This document shows positions 15,800 through 24,647 of a stretch of 64,000 nucleotides of DNA, piece after piece. A model generated the notes under the pieces. The model was not told where the DNA came from and ran no database searches. It was given only the letters and a program-made list of their open reading frames with translations. Origin of the DNA: Treponema parvum (GTDB lineage: Bacteria; Spirochaetota; Spirochaetia; Treponematales; Treponemataceae). The stretch covers positions 248,001-312,000 of the forward strand of contig NZ_CP054257.1 of the NCBI RefSeq assembly GCF_017893945.1, in the 5' to 3' direction. Each line of letters opens with the position of its first letter. Position 1 is the stretch's first letter. The translations under genes and the position numbers were made by a program.

Positions 15800-16576
15800 G
15801 TGGATATTAAACTGCTTGTAGTGGAAGATGAACCGCGCGCTCTTGCCAGATACCGTAACTATATAGAACTCTATAAAGGCGGATTTGAAATCGTTGCAAC
15901 CGCTTCAACCTATGAGGAAGCGATAAAAGCTTTTAATACATGCAAAATTGATTGTATATTTACGGATATTATTATTCCCGGTGGAACGGGACTGGACCTG
16001 CTTGAATATGTGCGTTCAAAAAAATGGGACGGAATTTGCGTAATAATTTCCGGATACGATAAATTTTCTTATGCCCAAAAAGCCATAAGGCTCGGAGCGT
16101 TGGATTATCTTCTTAAGCCCATTTTTGAAAGCACGTTTTTTAAAATGCTGGATAAAGTACGGTTAAAGATGGGTATAATATCGCCTGTAACAAATAAATA
16201 TTACGATCAGTTGCTGCCCAGATACATCAAAAAGGCGATGGAATATGTCGAACACAACTATGACAGTGAAATTCAGCTTAGCAGCGCTGCCGAACAGGCG
16301 AGTGTATCGGCGGCGTATCTTTCAAGCAGGTTTACAAAGTATTTAGGGATTACGTTCATTGATTTTGTAAAATATTATAGAGTACAGGTGGTTAAATCGC
16401 TTTTGGAAAAATCATCAATAGACTGTTCTTTAGATGAGATTGCGGATAAAACGGGATTTTGCGATTCTTCTTATCTAAATCATTGTTTTAAAAAGTTACA
16501 GGGAGTTACGCCGAGAAAATATCAGCTGGATTATCATGCAAAAGAAAAACAAAATCATCAAAGTAGCGCGACTTAA
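15800..16576 (+). CDS. Response regulator with AraC-type DNA-binding domain (YesN-like)
   Basis: A 258-residue two-component regulator. Receiver domain 1-125 with acidic pair ED (10-11), phospho-acceptor Asp56 in CIFTDIIIP and the Lys in LLKPIF; AraC helix-turn-helix domain about 150-250 (AEQASVSAAYLSSRFTKYLG ... DEIADKTGFCDSSYLNHCFKK). It starts at GTG with AAGGA six bases upstream. Its 3' end overlaps the sensor kinase gene by 41 bases, so the pair is co-expressed. Likely controls the neighbouring carbohydrate genes (permeases, dehydrogenases, GH43). Confidence 0.93.
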   Translation: MDIKLLVVEDEPRALARYRNYIELYKGGFEIVATASTYEEAIKAFNTCKIDCIFTDIIIPGGTGLDLLEYVRSKKWDGICVIISGYDKFSYAQKAIRLGALDYLLKPIFESTFFKMLDKVRLKMGIISPVTNKYYDQLLPRYIKKAMEYVEHNYDSEIQLSSAAEQASVSAAYLSSRFTKYLGITFIDFVKYYRVQVVKSLLEKSSIDCSLDEIADKTGFCDSSYLNHCFKKLQGVTPRKYQLDYHAKEKQNHQSSAT

Positions 16577-18236
16577 AATATCCGAAAACAACACGATAGT
16601 GATCTTATTTATCATAATCGGATTGCTGTGCGCTTCCATGTTCACTTCCATAATTTTGGAAAGAAAAAGCACAAAAATACTCAGCTCATATATCATGCAG
16701 ATCCTTGCCAAATATACGCTTGGCATTAACGATGAAATTTCGGATTCGATAAAGATAGTAGCGGCGCAAATAAATTCCATCCAATACATACTTCAAACTT
16801 CTTCAAATGAAACTATACGCGATGAACTTATGCGTATAACCCGAAGCAACAATATCATAAGAAATGCTGTCGCCGTAAAGAAAAAAAGTAAAGAGGCAAG
16901 AGCAGACGGAACGCTAAACCGCACCGACGATGCGCGCTCGGATGCCGCAGTACCCGCCGTAAATTCTACGGACTATGTTTACATATCGACTATTTCCGTA
17001 AATGATGAAAATGCGTTTGTAAGATACCGTCCGTTCGTTTCGGCGATGATCGATCCCATGTTGCCGAACGGCTATCCCGTTCTTCTTAGTCCGTACATAG
17101 AAATCATGGGGTTTACAACCGTCCTTCCCTGTCTTGTAAAGGATAAATTGAACGATATCTATGTGTTTTTTGAAGTAAACACTCTTTACATGCTGCAAAA
17201 TATGAAAAATTTCAGACGGTCGGCTTTGCTTAAGAATTATCTGCCTGAAAGCATAAATATTTACAACAGTGACGGCGTTTTGATTGAAACTACGGACAAT
17301 ATAAAGCGAAAAAAAATTCCTACGCTGCAAACGGACGATATTTTTTCTCAGTTTAATTCCTATGACAGCAGCTTGGAGCTTTTTACGTATAAGACAAAAA
17401 ATTCTATTTGGATGATGGAAAAAGGATCCGACATAGGTCTGTCTGCGGCGGTATGTATCCCTGCAGACTTTATTTCCAAGAATACGGTTACCATAAGGTT
17501 TGCGATTTTTTTCATTACATTGTTGAGCAACATCGCTATTTTGCTCACGCTTCTTACCACGTTTGAAGTAGCCAAAAACAATCAGCGCTTTGCAGTCATG
17601 CAGACTGAAACGCGTTTTAATACCTTGCAGAACAAGATGCGACCTCATCTTTTTTTCAATACGCTGGACAACATTGTATGCGCGATCGAAGAAAACGACA
17701 GCCGAGGCGCGCTGGATTGCATAAGAGCGCTTTCCTATATTCTTCAAATAGACTTGAGGGATAACGAAGACGAGATTGTCATGGCAAAACAGGTACGGTA
17801 CATACACAGCTACGTAAATCTTCAAGAAGTAAGATATAAGGGGAAATTCGGTTTTACGATGGACATAGATCTGGGTAAATACGACATGGACAGTTTGAAA
17901 CTGCTGAAATTTTGCGTGCAGCCGCTTGTGGAAAACTGTTTTGTGCATTCGGTTCATCAGGGACGGCAGTTTACGAATATTTCGGTAACTTACAAGGTTA
18001 CGGATAAGGTAAGCGTAATTGTTTTTAACGACGGAGATCCGCTGCCTGAAAAAAAGCGGAACGAGCTGCGAAAATCGCTTAAGACGGCTGCAAAACTTGA
18101 CGCTTCTCACATAGGTTTGGTCAGCATAAACGAGCGCATAAAGCTTAAATACGGAAAAAAATACGGACTTGACGTGCTGCCTGTTCCTTCGGGATTTAAG
18201 GTGAGGGTGCGGCTGCCTGTTTTGACGCAGCAATAA
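16536..18236 (+). CDS. Sensor histidine kinase, LytS/YesM family
   Basis: A 566-residue membrane kinase. First membrane helix about 19-40, a large extracytoplasmic sensor region (about 40-325), second helix about 325-350, then the His-kinase domain with phospho-acceptor His371 in RPHLFFNTLDNI and an ATPase domain with N-box VENCFVH and a G-box HIGLVSINERIK. The Pro-His-Phe/Leu-x-Phe-Asn motif is specific for the YesM/LytS class that pairs with AraC-type regulators. The gene starts inside the regulator gene (41-base overlap), an unusual extent and order since the kinase gene more often comes first. Confidence 0.93.
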   Translation: MQKKNKIIKVARLKISENNTIVILFIIIGLLCASMFTSIILERKSTKILSSYIMQILAKYTLGINDEISDSIKIVAAQINSIQYILQTSSNETIRDELMRITRSNNIIRNAVAVKKKSKEARADGTLNRTDDARSDAAVPAVNSTDYVYISTISVNDENAFVRYRPFVSAMIDPMLPNGYPVLLSPYIEIMGFTTVLPCLVKDKLNDIYVFFEVNTLYMLQNMKNFRRSALLKNYLPESINIYNSDGVLIETTDNIKRKKIPTLQTDDIFSQFNSYDSSLELFTYKTKNSIWMMEKGSDIGLSAAVCIPADFISKNTVTIRFAIFFITLLSNIAILLTLLTTFEVAKNNQRFAVMQTETRFNTLQNKMRPHLFFNTLDNIVCAIEENDSRGALDCIRALSYILQIDLRDNEDEIVMAKQVRYIHSYVNLQEVRYKGKFGFTMDIDLGKYDMDSLKLLKFCVQPLVENCFVHSVHQGRQFTNISVTYKVTDKVSVIVFNDGDPLPEKKRNELRKSLKTAAKLDASHIGLVSINERIKLKYGKKYGLDVLPVPSGFKVRVRLPVLTQQ

Positions 18237-18304
18237 AATATTTTACAATTAATGCAAAAAATCACACATTGCAAATTTATGAAAACGATTTGACTATATA
18301 CTAT

Positions 18305-18472
18305 GAATGCTGAGTTTTGAAAAAAAGACATAATAGAAGATGTTCTTTCGGCGAGAACACCGTCCGCTTAGCCGCGGTCGAGCTTTTAGGGTAGAATTCT
18401 GTAAGCATGACGCTCGAAGCGTCACGCGTCCGGAACCTCGCCTTAAGTATCTCGTTTTCAAAGCGCGTCATT
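18305..18472 (+). repeat. 168-bp element R3 with terminal inverted repeats, copy 1
   Basis: Starts near GAGTTTTGAAAA and ends near TTTTCAAAGCGCG, imperfect inverted ends. Interior shared with copy 2: GGCGAGAAC, CTTAGCCGCGGTCGAGC, and the hairpin GACGCT-CGA-AGCGTC, then GGAACCTCGCC pairing back to GGCGAG. It lies between the kinase gene and the first dehydrogenase gene, ending 51 bases before its ATG. Confidence 0.8.
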
Positions 18473-18523
18473 TTATTACTTATCCGGGAATAAAGAATAG
18501 CTTTAACAGGAGATAAATTTATT

Positions 18524-19696
18524 ATGGACACGGTCAGAGTTGCTATTATCGGAACGGGAGGTATTTCGCATTCCCATTTAAAAGGCTATCTGTCGCAGGG
18601 CGGCAGGTGTAAAATAGTCGCGCTTTGTGATATCTTTCCAGAAAAATGCGCCAAGCTCTTGGACGACCTTGGCGTAAAGATGTCCCAAGACATAACCGTT
18701 ACCGAAGATTATAAAACGCTCTTAAACAGAGACGATATAGATCTTGTTTCGATTTGTCTTCCGCCGAGCCTTCACTGTGAAGTGAGCTGCGCTTTTTTAC
18801 TTGCCGGAAAAAATGTTCTATGTGAAAAGCCTATGGCTTCAAGCCTTGAAGAAGCGGACAAAATGATTGCCGCTGAAAAAAAGAGCGGCAAGGTTCTGGG
18901 AATAATTTCTCAAAACCGCTTTTATCAGGATGCGTGGACTGTAAAAAAAATGCTCGACAGCGGCGTATTCGGCAAGGTTTTGCTCGCCAGAGCAAATTCA
19001 ATGTGGTACCGCGGTTCAAATTATTACGATTTATGGTGGCGCGGCACTTGGGAAAAAGAAGGCGGAGGATGTGTTCTAAACCATGCGGTACATCAGATAG
19101 ATATGTTGTCTTGGTTTGTAGGCAAACTTCCCGATCAGGTAACCGCGATCTTCGGCAATCACGCCCATAAAAACAGCGAAGTGGAAGACGTAGGTATGGC
19201 TTTGCTTTCGTATCCGGGCGCGTTTGCGGAAATAAACGTTTCTTTAAACGATATGGATGAAAGGCAGTATCTTCAGTTCCAGTGTGAAAAAGCTTCCGTA
19301 GCCGTGCCCTGGTCGGTAAAATGCATGAAGCAGATGCCGAACGGATTTCCTGAAGCCGATCCCGAATCCGAAAAAAAATTCAACGATCTGTTTAAAACTT
19401 ATGAAAAGCTCAGCTTTACGGGGCATGACGGTGAAATTGCAAATGTGCTCGACTGTTTACAAGGGAAAAGCGCTCTTGAAGTTACAAGCCGACACGGAAG
19501 GAATGCGCTTGAGCTTATTTATTCCATTTATAAGTCTGCGACGACGGGAAAGACCGTACATTTGCCTATAAAACAAAACGATCCGTTTTATACGAAAGAA
19601 GGGACGCTTTCTTCGGTTCCGCGCTTTTATAAAAAACTGAAAAGCATAGACAATGCGGAAGGCGAGATAACGCTTGGCAGCGCTTCAAAATCATAA
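18524..19696 (+). CDS. Gfo/Idh/MocA-family oxidoreductase (1 of 3)
   Basis: A 390-residue NAD(P)-dependent sugar dehydrogenase-like protein. Rossmann motif VAIIGTGGISHSHLKGY at the N-terminus, conserved CEKPMASS with the catalytic-site Lys, and the C-terminal alpha/beta domain with GGCVLNHAVHQIDML, where the His is the usual catalytic position. Substrate unknown; such enzymes act on inositols, aldoses, uronates or keto-sugars. AGGAG lies 11 bases before the ATG. First of three related but distinct dehydrogenases followed by a GH43 gene. Confidence 0.92.
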   Translation: MDTVRVAIIGTGGISHSHLKGYLSQGGRCKIVALCDIFPEKCAKLLDDLGVKMSQDITVTEDYKTLLNRDDIDLVSICLPPSLHCEVSCAFLLAGKNVLCEKPMASSLEEADKMIAAEKKSGKVLGIISQNRFYQDAWTVKKMLDSGVFGKVLLARANSMWYRGSNYYDLWWRGTWEKEGGGCVLNHAVHQIDMLSWFVGKLPDQVTAIFGNHAHKNSEVEDVGMALLSYPGAFAEINVSLNDMDERQYLQFQCEKASVAVPWSVKCMKQMPNGFPEADPESEKKFNDLFKTYEKLSFTGHDGEIANVLDCLQGKSALEVTSRHGRNALELIYSIYKSATTGKTVHLPIKQNDPFYTKEGTLSSVPRFYKKLKSIDNAEGEITLGSASKS

Positions 19697-19703
19697 AACG
19701 GTC

Positions 19704-19872
19704 GAATTTCGGGTTTTGAAAATATAGACTAAAATAATGCTATGCTTTCGGCGAGAACCCGTTTGCTTAGCCGCGGTCGAGCTTTTAGAGTAGAATTTTG
19801 TAAGCATAACGCTCGAAGCGTCACGCAAGCGGAACCTCGCCTTAGGCATCTCGTTTTCAAAACTCGCAATTC
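19704..19872 (+). repeat. 169-bp element R3 with terminal inverted repeats, copy 2
   Basis: Ends are 19-base imperfect inverted repeats (19704-19722 and 19854-19872, 16 of 19 paired). The interior is very close to copy 1, including CTTAGCCGCGGTCGAGC and ACGCT-CGA-AGCGT. It begins 8 bases after the first dehydrogenase stop and ends 80 bases before the second dehydrogenase start. Confidence 0.82.
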
Positions 19873-19952
19873 AGTTGGTGCACTAAAGGGTTGGAAAATT
19901 TCGAGTCTTATCAAACTCGAAATTGAATCAAATCATAAAGCAAGGAGAATTT

Positions 19953-21038
19953 ATGGCGGCAGATTATGATAAAAAAGACGGAGCTAATTACGCTCCCAAA
20001 GGCGAAAAGAACATCGTATGTAAACCGGGAGAATTCATAGTAGGAGCGTGCGGTTTGGCGCACGGGCACATAAACGGCATGTGTAACGGACTCAGCGAAG
20101 CCGGCGCTACGATCGGCTTCGTATATGATCCCGATCCTGAAAAAGTTAAGGAATTTATAAAAATGTTCCCGTCTGCAAAGGCTCTTCCTTCTCAGGAAGC
20201 TCTTATGAACACAAAGGAGATAAAGCTTGTTGCGAGCGCGGGTATAGCAAATGAGAGGTGCGGCATAGGGCTTGACGCTCTCGATCACGGAAAGTTTTAT
20301 TTTTCGGACAAGCCGCCGATGACAACGCAGGCTCAGGTTGAAGAAGCCAGAACGAAGGTAAGAAAAACCGGGCTGAAATGGTTCGTCTACTATGCCGAGC
20401 GTCTGCATGTTGAATCGGCCATTTATGCCGAACAGCTCATAAAAGAAGGAAGGATCGGCGAGATTGTTTCAATAAAAGGCTGGGGGCCTCATCGTACCGG
20501 GCTTTCAAAACGTCCCGAATGGTTTTTTAAAAAAGAACAGTACGGCGGAATTATTACCGACATAGGTTCTCATCAGCTTGAGCAAGTTCTGTACTATGCG
20601 GACGCAAAGGATGCGCGCCTTATTTCCAGCCGAGTAGGAAACTTAAAACATCCCCAATACCCTGAATTGGAAGATTACGGCGATGCGACTTTTATAACCG
20701 ACAACGGCATTCCGTGTTATATAAGCGTAGACTGGTTCACTCCCGACGGCCTTTCCACATGGGGAGACGGGCGTTTGTGGATCTGCGGTACGAAGGGCTA
20801 TATTGAGATAAGAAAATATGTAGACGTCGCCGCGTCCAAGGAAGCCGACCATGTTATTGTCGTCGATGAAAAGGGCGAATACCACTACAACGTACACGGG
20901 AAAATAGGATTTCCGTATTTCGGTAAACTCATACTTGATTGTTTGAATAATACCGAAACCGCGATGTCCCAAGAGCACACTTTCCGCGCCATAGAACTTG
21001 CCATAGAAGCGGAAAGAAAGGCCGTCATAATAAAATGA
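19953..21038 (+). CDS. Gfo/Idh/MocA-family oxidoreductase (2 of 3)
   Basis: A 361-residue member of the family with a less typical nucleotide-binding loop (VGACGLAHGHINGMC), a SDKPPMTT motif in place of the usual EKP, and a C-terminal half with GGIITDIGSHQLEQVLYY. The frame is open to 19923, but AAGGAG directly before the ATG at 19953 fixes the start. Stop overlaps the start of the third dehydrogenase. Divergence at the EKP and Rossmann motifs suggests a different substrate from its two neighbours. Confidence 0.9.
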   Translation: MAADYDKKDGANYAPKGEKNIVCKPGEFIVGACGLAHGHINGMCNGLSEAGATIGFVYDPDPEKVKEFIKMFPSAKALPSQEALMNTKEIKLVASAGIANERCGIGLDALDHGKFYFSDKPPMTTQAQVEEARTKVRKTGLKWFVYYAERLHVESAIYAEQLIKEGRIGEIVSIKGWGPHRTGLSKRPEWFFKKEQYGGIITDIGSHQLEQVLYYADAKDARLISSRVGNLKHPQYPELEDYGDATFITDNGIPCYISVDWFTPDGLSTWGDGRLWICGTKGYIEIRKYVDVAASKEADHVIVVDEKGEYHYNVHGKIGFPYFGKLILDCLNNTETAMSQEHTFRAIELAIEAERKAVIIK

Positions 21039-22102
21039 GATACGCGTTAGTCGGCTGCGGCAGAATAGCCCCGAGCCATATTCAGAGCGCAATAGACACA
21101 GGCCTTGAAATAGCGGGACTTTGCGACACGGATATTGCTAAGGCACAGGCGTTGGCCGAACGCTATAACCTTAAAAAAGACATATGTTACGCAGATTTTA
21201 AAACAATGATAAGCGACGTAAAGCCAATTGACTTTGTTTCCGTCGCGACCGACAGCGGAAGTCATCATGACGTTGTCATGGCGGCTTTTTCCATGGGATT
21301 GAATGTCTTATGTGAAAAACCCATGGCCATGAGCCTTAAAGATGCCGATGAAATGATCGGCACGGCAGAGAAAAAAAGGCTCGTTTTGGGCGTTTGTCAG
21401 CAAAATCGGCTGAACAATACGACTGTTTTGGTAAAAAAAGCTGTGGACAAAGGCGCCTTCGGCACAATATCGAACGCCGCCGTATGCGTTCGATGGTCGC
21501 GCGAGCGCTCGTATTACGCAGGCGACGATTGGAGAGGCAAGTGGGCGAGCGACGGCGGCGCACTGATGAACCAGTGCATACACGGATTCGACCTTCTTCG
21601 CTATCTGCTAGGGCCGGATATAGATTATCTGTATGCCGTGCTAGGCAACAGGGAACATCCGTATTTGGAAGTTGAAGATATCGGCATCGGGCTGATAAAG
21701 TTCAAAAACGGCGTCATTGCGACAGCCGAAGGCACGGTGAACACGTACAAAAATAATCTGGAAGAAACTTTAACGATCATAGGCGAAAACGGAACGGTCA
21801 AACTGGGAGGTCAGGCTGCCGAACGTATTGATTTTTGGGAATTTAAAGATCCCGAAGTAAACGGGTGGAAGGCTGAAACACAGAACTTTTCTTCCGTGTA
21901 CGGAGACGGGCACGCGCGTATTTTTGAAGATTTTATACGGACTTTGAAGCAAGGCGGAGAACCCTTTGTCGACGGATCTGCGGGGCGCAATGCGCTTGAG
22001 ACGGTTCTGGCCTTTTACGAAAGCTGGAGAACAAAAAAAGCCGTTTTATTCCCGCTTAAAGACGGCGCGACAATTTTGATGGAAGGAATATCGTTAAGAT
22101 AA
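21035..22102 (+). CDS. Gfo/Idh/MocA-family oxidoreductase (3 of 3)
   Basis: A 355-residue dehydrogenase: YALVGCGRIAPSHIQSAID Rossmann motif, LCEKPMAMS, and GGALMNQCIHGFDLLRYL with the catalytic His region. It begins within the stop of the previous gene (ATGA) and ends six bases before the GH43 gene. Close in architecture to gene 1 of this trio. A role in oxidising or interconverting sugars released by the xylosidase is a reasonable inference, not shown. Confidence 0.92.
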   Translation: MRYALVGCGRIAPSHIQSAIDTGLEIAGLCDTDIAKAQALAERYNLKKDICYADFKTMISDVKPIDFVSVATDSGSHHDVVMAAFSMGLNVLCEKPMAMSLKDADEMIGTAEKKRLVLGVCQQNRLNNTTVLVKKAVDKGAFGTISNAAVCVRWSRERSYYAGDDWRGKWASDGGALMNQCIHGFDLLRYLLGPDIDYLYAVLGNREHPYLEVEDIGIGLIKFKNGVIATAEGTVNTYKNNLEETLTIIGENGTVKLGGQAAERIDFWEFKDPEVNGWKAETQNFSSVYGDGHARIFEDFIRTLKQGGEPFVDGSAGRNALETVLAFYESWRTKKAVLFPLKDGATILMEGISLR

Positions 22103-22108
22103 AATACT

Positions 22109-23680
22109 ATGAAAATACGCAATCCTATTTTGAGCGGATTTCATCCGGATCCGAGCATATGCAAAGTAAAAGACACTTATTATCTGGCAAATTCTACGTT
22201 TGAATGGTTTCCCGGCGTAGAACTTTCTTATTCGAAGGACTTGTGCACTTGGCGTCCGCTGCCTTCTCCTCTGCAACGGAAAACACAGCTAGACATGACA
22301 GGATGCGAACCTTCCTGCGGCATTTGGGCGCCGTGCCTTTCTTACGACGGAAAGCTTTTTTATCTCATATACACCAATGTGAGAACATGGAACCGCGGCC
22401 CGTGGAAAGACACTCCCAATTTTCTTGTGACGGCAGAAAAAATCGAAGGACCTTGGTCGGAGCCGGTATATTTAAATTCTTCGGGATTCGATCCTTCTCT
22501 GTTTCACGACACGGACGGTAAAAAATATCTTGTAAACATGGAATGGGATTACCGGTGGAAAAAAGAACGTAATTTCTCAGGTATACTTTTGCAGGAATAC
22601 GATCCTGTAAAAAAACGGCCGGTCGGAGCTATAAAAAAGATATTCACCGGTACGGATATAGGGTTTGTGGAAGGTCCGCACATTTTCAAGCGCAACGGAT
22701 ATTACTATCTTCTTACTGCGGAGGGCTGTACTTTTTACAATCACGCGGCAAGCATCGCCCGGTCAAAAAACATCGAAGGTCCCTATGAAATACATCCTTC
22801 TAACCCGCTGATCTCAAGCAGAGGCGATGATACGCTGGCGATACAAAAAGCCGGTCACGCAAGTTTGTGCGATTACAAGGACGGCCTTTGGGCGTTGGTA
22901 TTCCTTTGCGGCAGGCCCTTGCCTGGAACGACAAGATGCGTTTTAGGAAGAGAAACTTCGCTTGCACTTGTAAAGTGGCAGGATGATTGGCCTTATGTGG
23001 TTCATAACGACGGAAGCGCCGCCAACACTCCCGAGCCTTACGTTATAACCGATAACGACGAATCCGAAATTCCGCATAACAGTTCCAGACATTATGATTT
23101 TAAAGACGACGGTTTTTACGATGATTTCAAATATCTTCGCACCGTCGACAACAGAGATTTTTTTAAGCTTAAAAGCGGCGGCGGACTTGAAATTCGCGGC
23201 GGAGAATCGCCGTGTTCTACGTTTCACAAGGCTCTTTTGGCCAGAAGACAGACGGATTTTTCGTTTACGGCCGTTACAAGGTTGCATTTTGAACCCGAAT
23301 CGTTCCAGCACATGGCCGGCTTGACGTACTATTATGATGAAAACCTTCACTATTACTTTGCCGTTACAAAGGATGAGAAAAAGGGACGCTGCCTTGTCAT
23401 AACGAGTATGGATTCGGGCGTCTTTTCAAAAACTCCCGTCCTGCCGATCCCGGAAAAAGACGTGTATCTGAAGCTTGAAGTTGAGTATGCGCGGGGTACT
23501 TTTTCATATTCGCCGGATAACAAAGAGTGGGTTCCCGTACTGAAAGATTTTGACACTTCGATTCTCAGCGACGATTATTTTAAAGACAGTTTTACGGGCG
23601 CTTTCATAGGAATGATGTGTACCGATACGGCGGCTATGGCCAAATGTGCCGATTTTTTATTTTTTGACTACAATGTTTAG
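22109..23680 (+). CDS. xynB: Glycoside hydrolase family 43, xylan 1,4-beta-xylosidase-like
   Basis: A 523-residue enzyme. N-terminal five-bladed propeller with HPDPSICKVKDTYYLANS (catalytic base Asp in the HPDPS motif), FDPSLFHDTDGKKYLVN (pKa-modulating Asp) and the acid Glu in VEGPHIFKRNGYYYL; a C-terminal beta-sandwich from about 320 to the end, as in GH43 subfamily 11 xylosidases. There is no signal peptide, so it should trim imported xylo-oligosaccharides in the cytoplasm. It follows the dehydrogenases without a Shine-Dalgarno sequence, and its 3' end overlaps the convergent pgmB by 24 bases. Alpha-arabinofuranosidase activity is a possible alternative or addition. Confidence 0.9.
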   Translation: MKIRNPILSGFHPDPSICKVKDTYYLANSTFEWFPGVELSYSKDLCTWRPLPSPLQRKTQLDMTGCEPSCGIWAPCLSYDGKLFYLIYTNVRTWNRGPWKDTPNFLVTAEKIEGPWSEPVYLNSSGFDPSLFHDTDGKKYLVNMEWDYRWKKERNFSGILLQEYDPVKKRPVGAIKKIFTGTDIGFVEGPHIFKRNGYYYLLTAEGCTFYNHAASIARSKNIEGPYEIHPSNPLISSRGDDTLAIQKAGHASLCDYKDGLWALVFLCGRPLPGTTRCVLGRETSLALVKWQDDWPYVVHNDGSAANTPEPYVITDNDESEIPHNSSRHYDFKDDGFYDDFKYLRTVDNRDFFKLKSGGGLEIRGGESPCSTFHKALLARRQTDFSFTAVTRLHFEPESFQHMAGLTYYYDENLHYYFAVTKDEKKGRCLVITSMDSGVFSKTPVLPIPEKDVYLKLEVEYARGTFSYSPDNKEWVPVLKDFDTSILSDDYFKDSFTGAFIGMMCTDTAAMAKCADFLFFDYNV

Positions 23681-24328
23681 TTTTTTTATTATATCCGCGA
23701 TCGTGATGTCTTTAAAACCTTGGATGACAAGATCCGCTTCAAAAAGAATTTTTTCGGAACCTATACCTACGGCCTTCATCCCCGCGTTGTGAGCGGCTTT
23801 TATTCCGGCTGCCGCGTCTTCAAAAACTATGCACCGTTCAAACGGAATGTTTAACTCTTTGGCGCCTTGTTTAAAGACTTCGGGATCGGGTTTTGCTTTT
23901 GACACCTTTGTACCGTCAACGACAGCGTCGAAAAGGTTGTTTATTTCAAGTTTATCCAGGATGAGCTTTGAGTTTTTGCTTGCGGAACCGAGCGCAGTAT
24001 GAAACCCGTTTTTGCGGGCGTCGACTAAAAATTCTTTTACGCCCGGTAAAATTTCGTCTTTTTTTAACTTTTCTATGTATGACACATAAAGGCGGTTTTT
24101 TTTATCGCAGCAGGAATTTTTTTCTTCATCGCTCATTGTCCTGCCGCCTATTTCAAGGATAATCTCAAGGCTTGCCATACGGCTTACGCCTTTAAGACGC
24201 TCGTTATCCTGTTCGCTAAAAGGAATATTCAATTCTTCCGCCAATTTTTTCCATGCTAAAAAGTGATATTTAGCCGTGTCGACGATCACTCCGTCCAGAT
24301 CAAATAAAAGGCCTGATATCTTATCCAT
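23657..24328 (-). CDS. pgmB: Beta-phosphoglucomutase (HAD family)
   Basis: Interconverts beta-glucose 1-phosphate and glucose 6-phosphate, usually after disaccharide phosphorylase action. The 223-residue protein has the HAD nucleophile motif LLFDLDGVIVDTAKYH, the cap-domain KGVSRMASLEIIL, GSASKNSKLIL and the acidic motif FEDAAAGIKAAHNAGM. The start has AGGAG upstream. No phosphorylase gene lies in the window, so its partner must be elsewhere. Confidence 0.93.
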   Translation of the reverse strand: MDKISGLLFDLDGVIVDTAKYHFLAWKKLAEELNIPFSEQDNERLKGVSRMASLEIILEIGGRTMSDEEKNSCCDKKNRLYVSYIEKLKKDEILPGVKEFLVDARKNGFHTALGSASKNSKLILDKLEINNLFDAVVDGTKVSKAKPDPEVFKQGAKELNIPFERCIVFEDAAAGIKAAHNAGMKAVGIGSEKILFEADLVIQGFKDITIADIIKKLNIVVKK

Positions 24329-24647
24329 ACAACTCTCCTGACGAACGCTTCCATAAAAACGAAAAACGGTGCAAAAATTTGCGTATAGGCGATTATATCA
24401 TATTTAGCCTGAATGTCGACATTACTTGTAAGTTGTAAGTTGCTTGAAAGTCGCACATCGCAGAATTCTTAGCCATGCCTATGCCCGCCCGGGCTGCGTC
24501 TGCGCCGTAATTGCCCGTTCCCTCTTATGCTATTCCGTCTGCGCCGCATCTGTTTGCGTTCGTACTGTGTCTGAGCCGCATATGTTCGCGCGATTCTTTT
24601 CGATATTCCATTCATATATTTTTAAATATTTGATAAAATAAAAGAAT
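24329..24647. other. Intergenic region, divergent promoters and short degenerate repeats
   Basis: 319 bases between divergent pgmB and the radical SAM gene. It holds a tandem TGTAAGT near 24430, three spaced copies of GTCTGCGCCG or GTCTGAGCCG (24498, 24537, 24569), and the promoter of the downstream gene. No convincing coding sequence. Confidence 0.5.
24611..24639 (+). promoter_or_regulatory. Promoter of the radical SAM maturase gene
   Basis: TTCATA 24611-24616, 17-base spacer, TAAAAT 24634-24639, eight bases before the ATG. No Shine-Dalgarno sequence. Confidence 0.5.

Noticed and set aside
16914-18233. 439-codon open frame on the minus strand
   Set aside because: Shadow of the sensor kinase gene; composition is unnatural and the plus-strand kinase motifs are intact.
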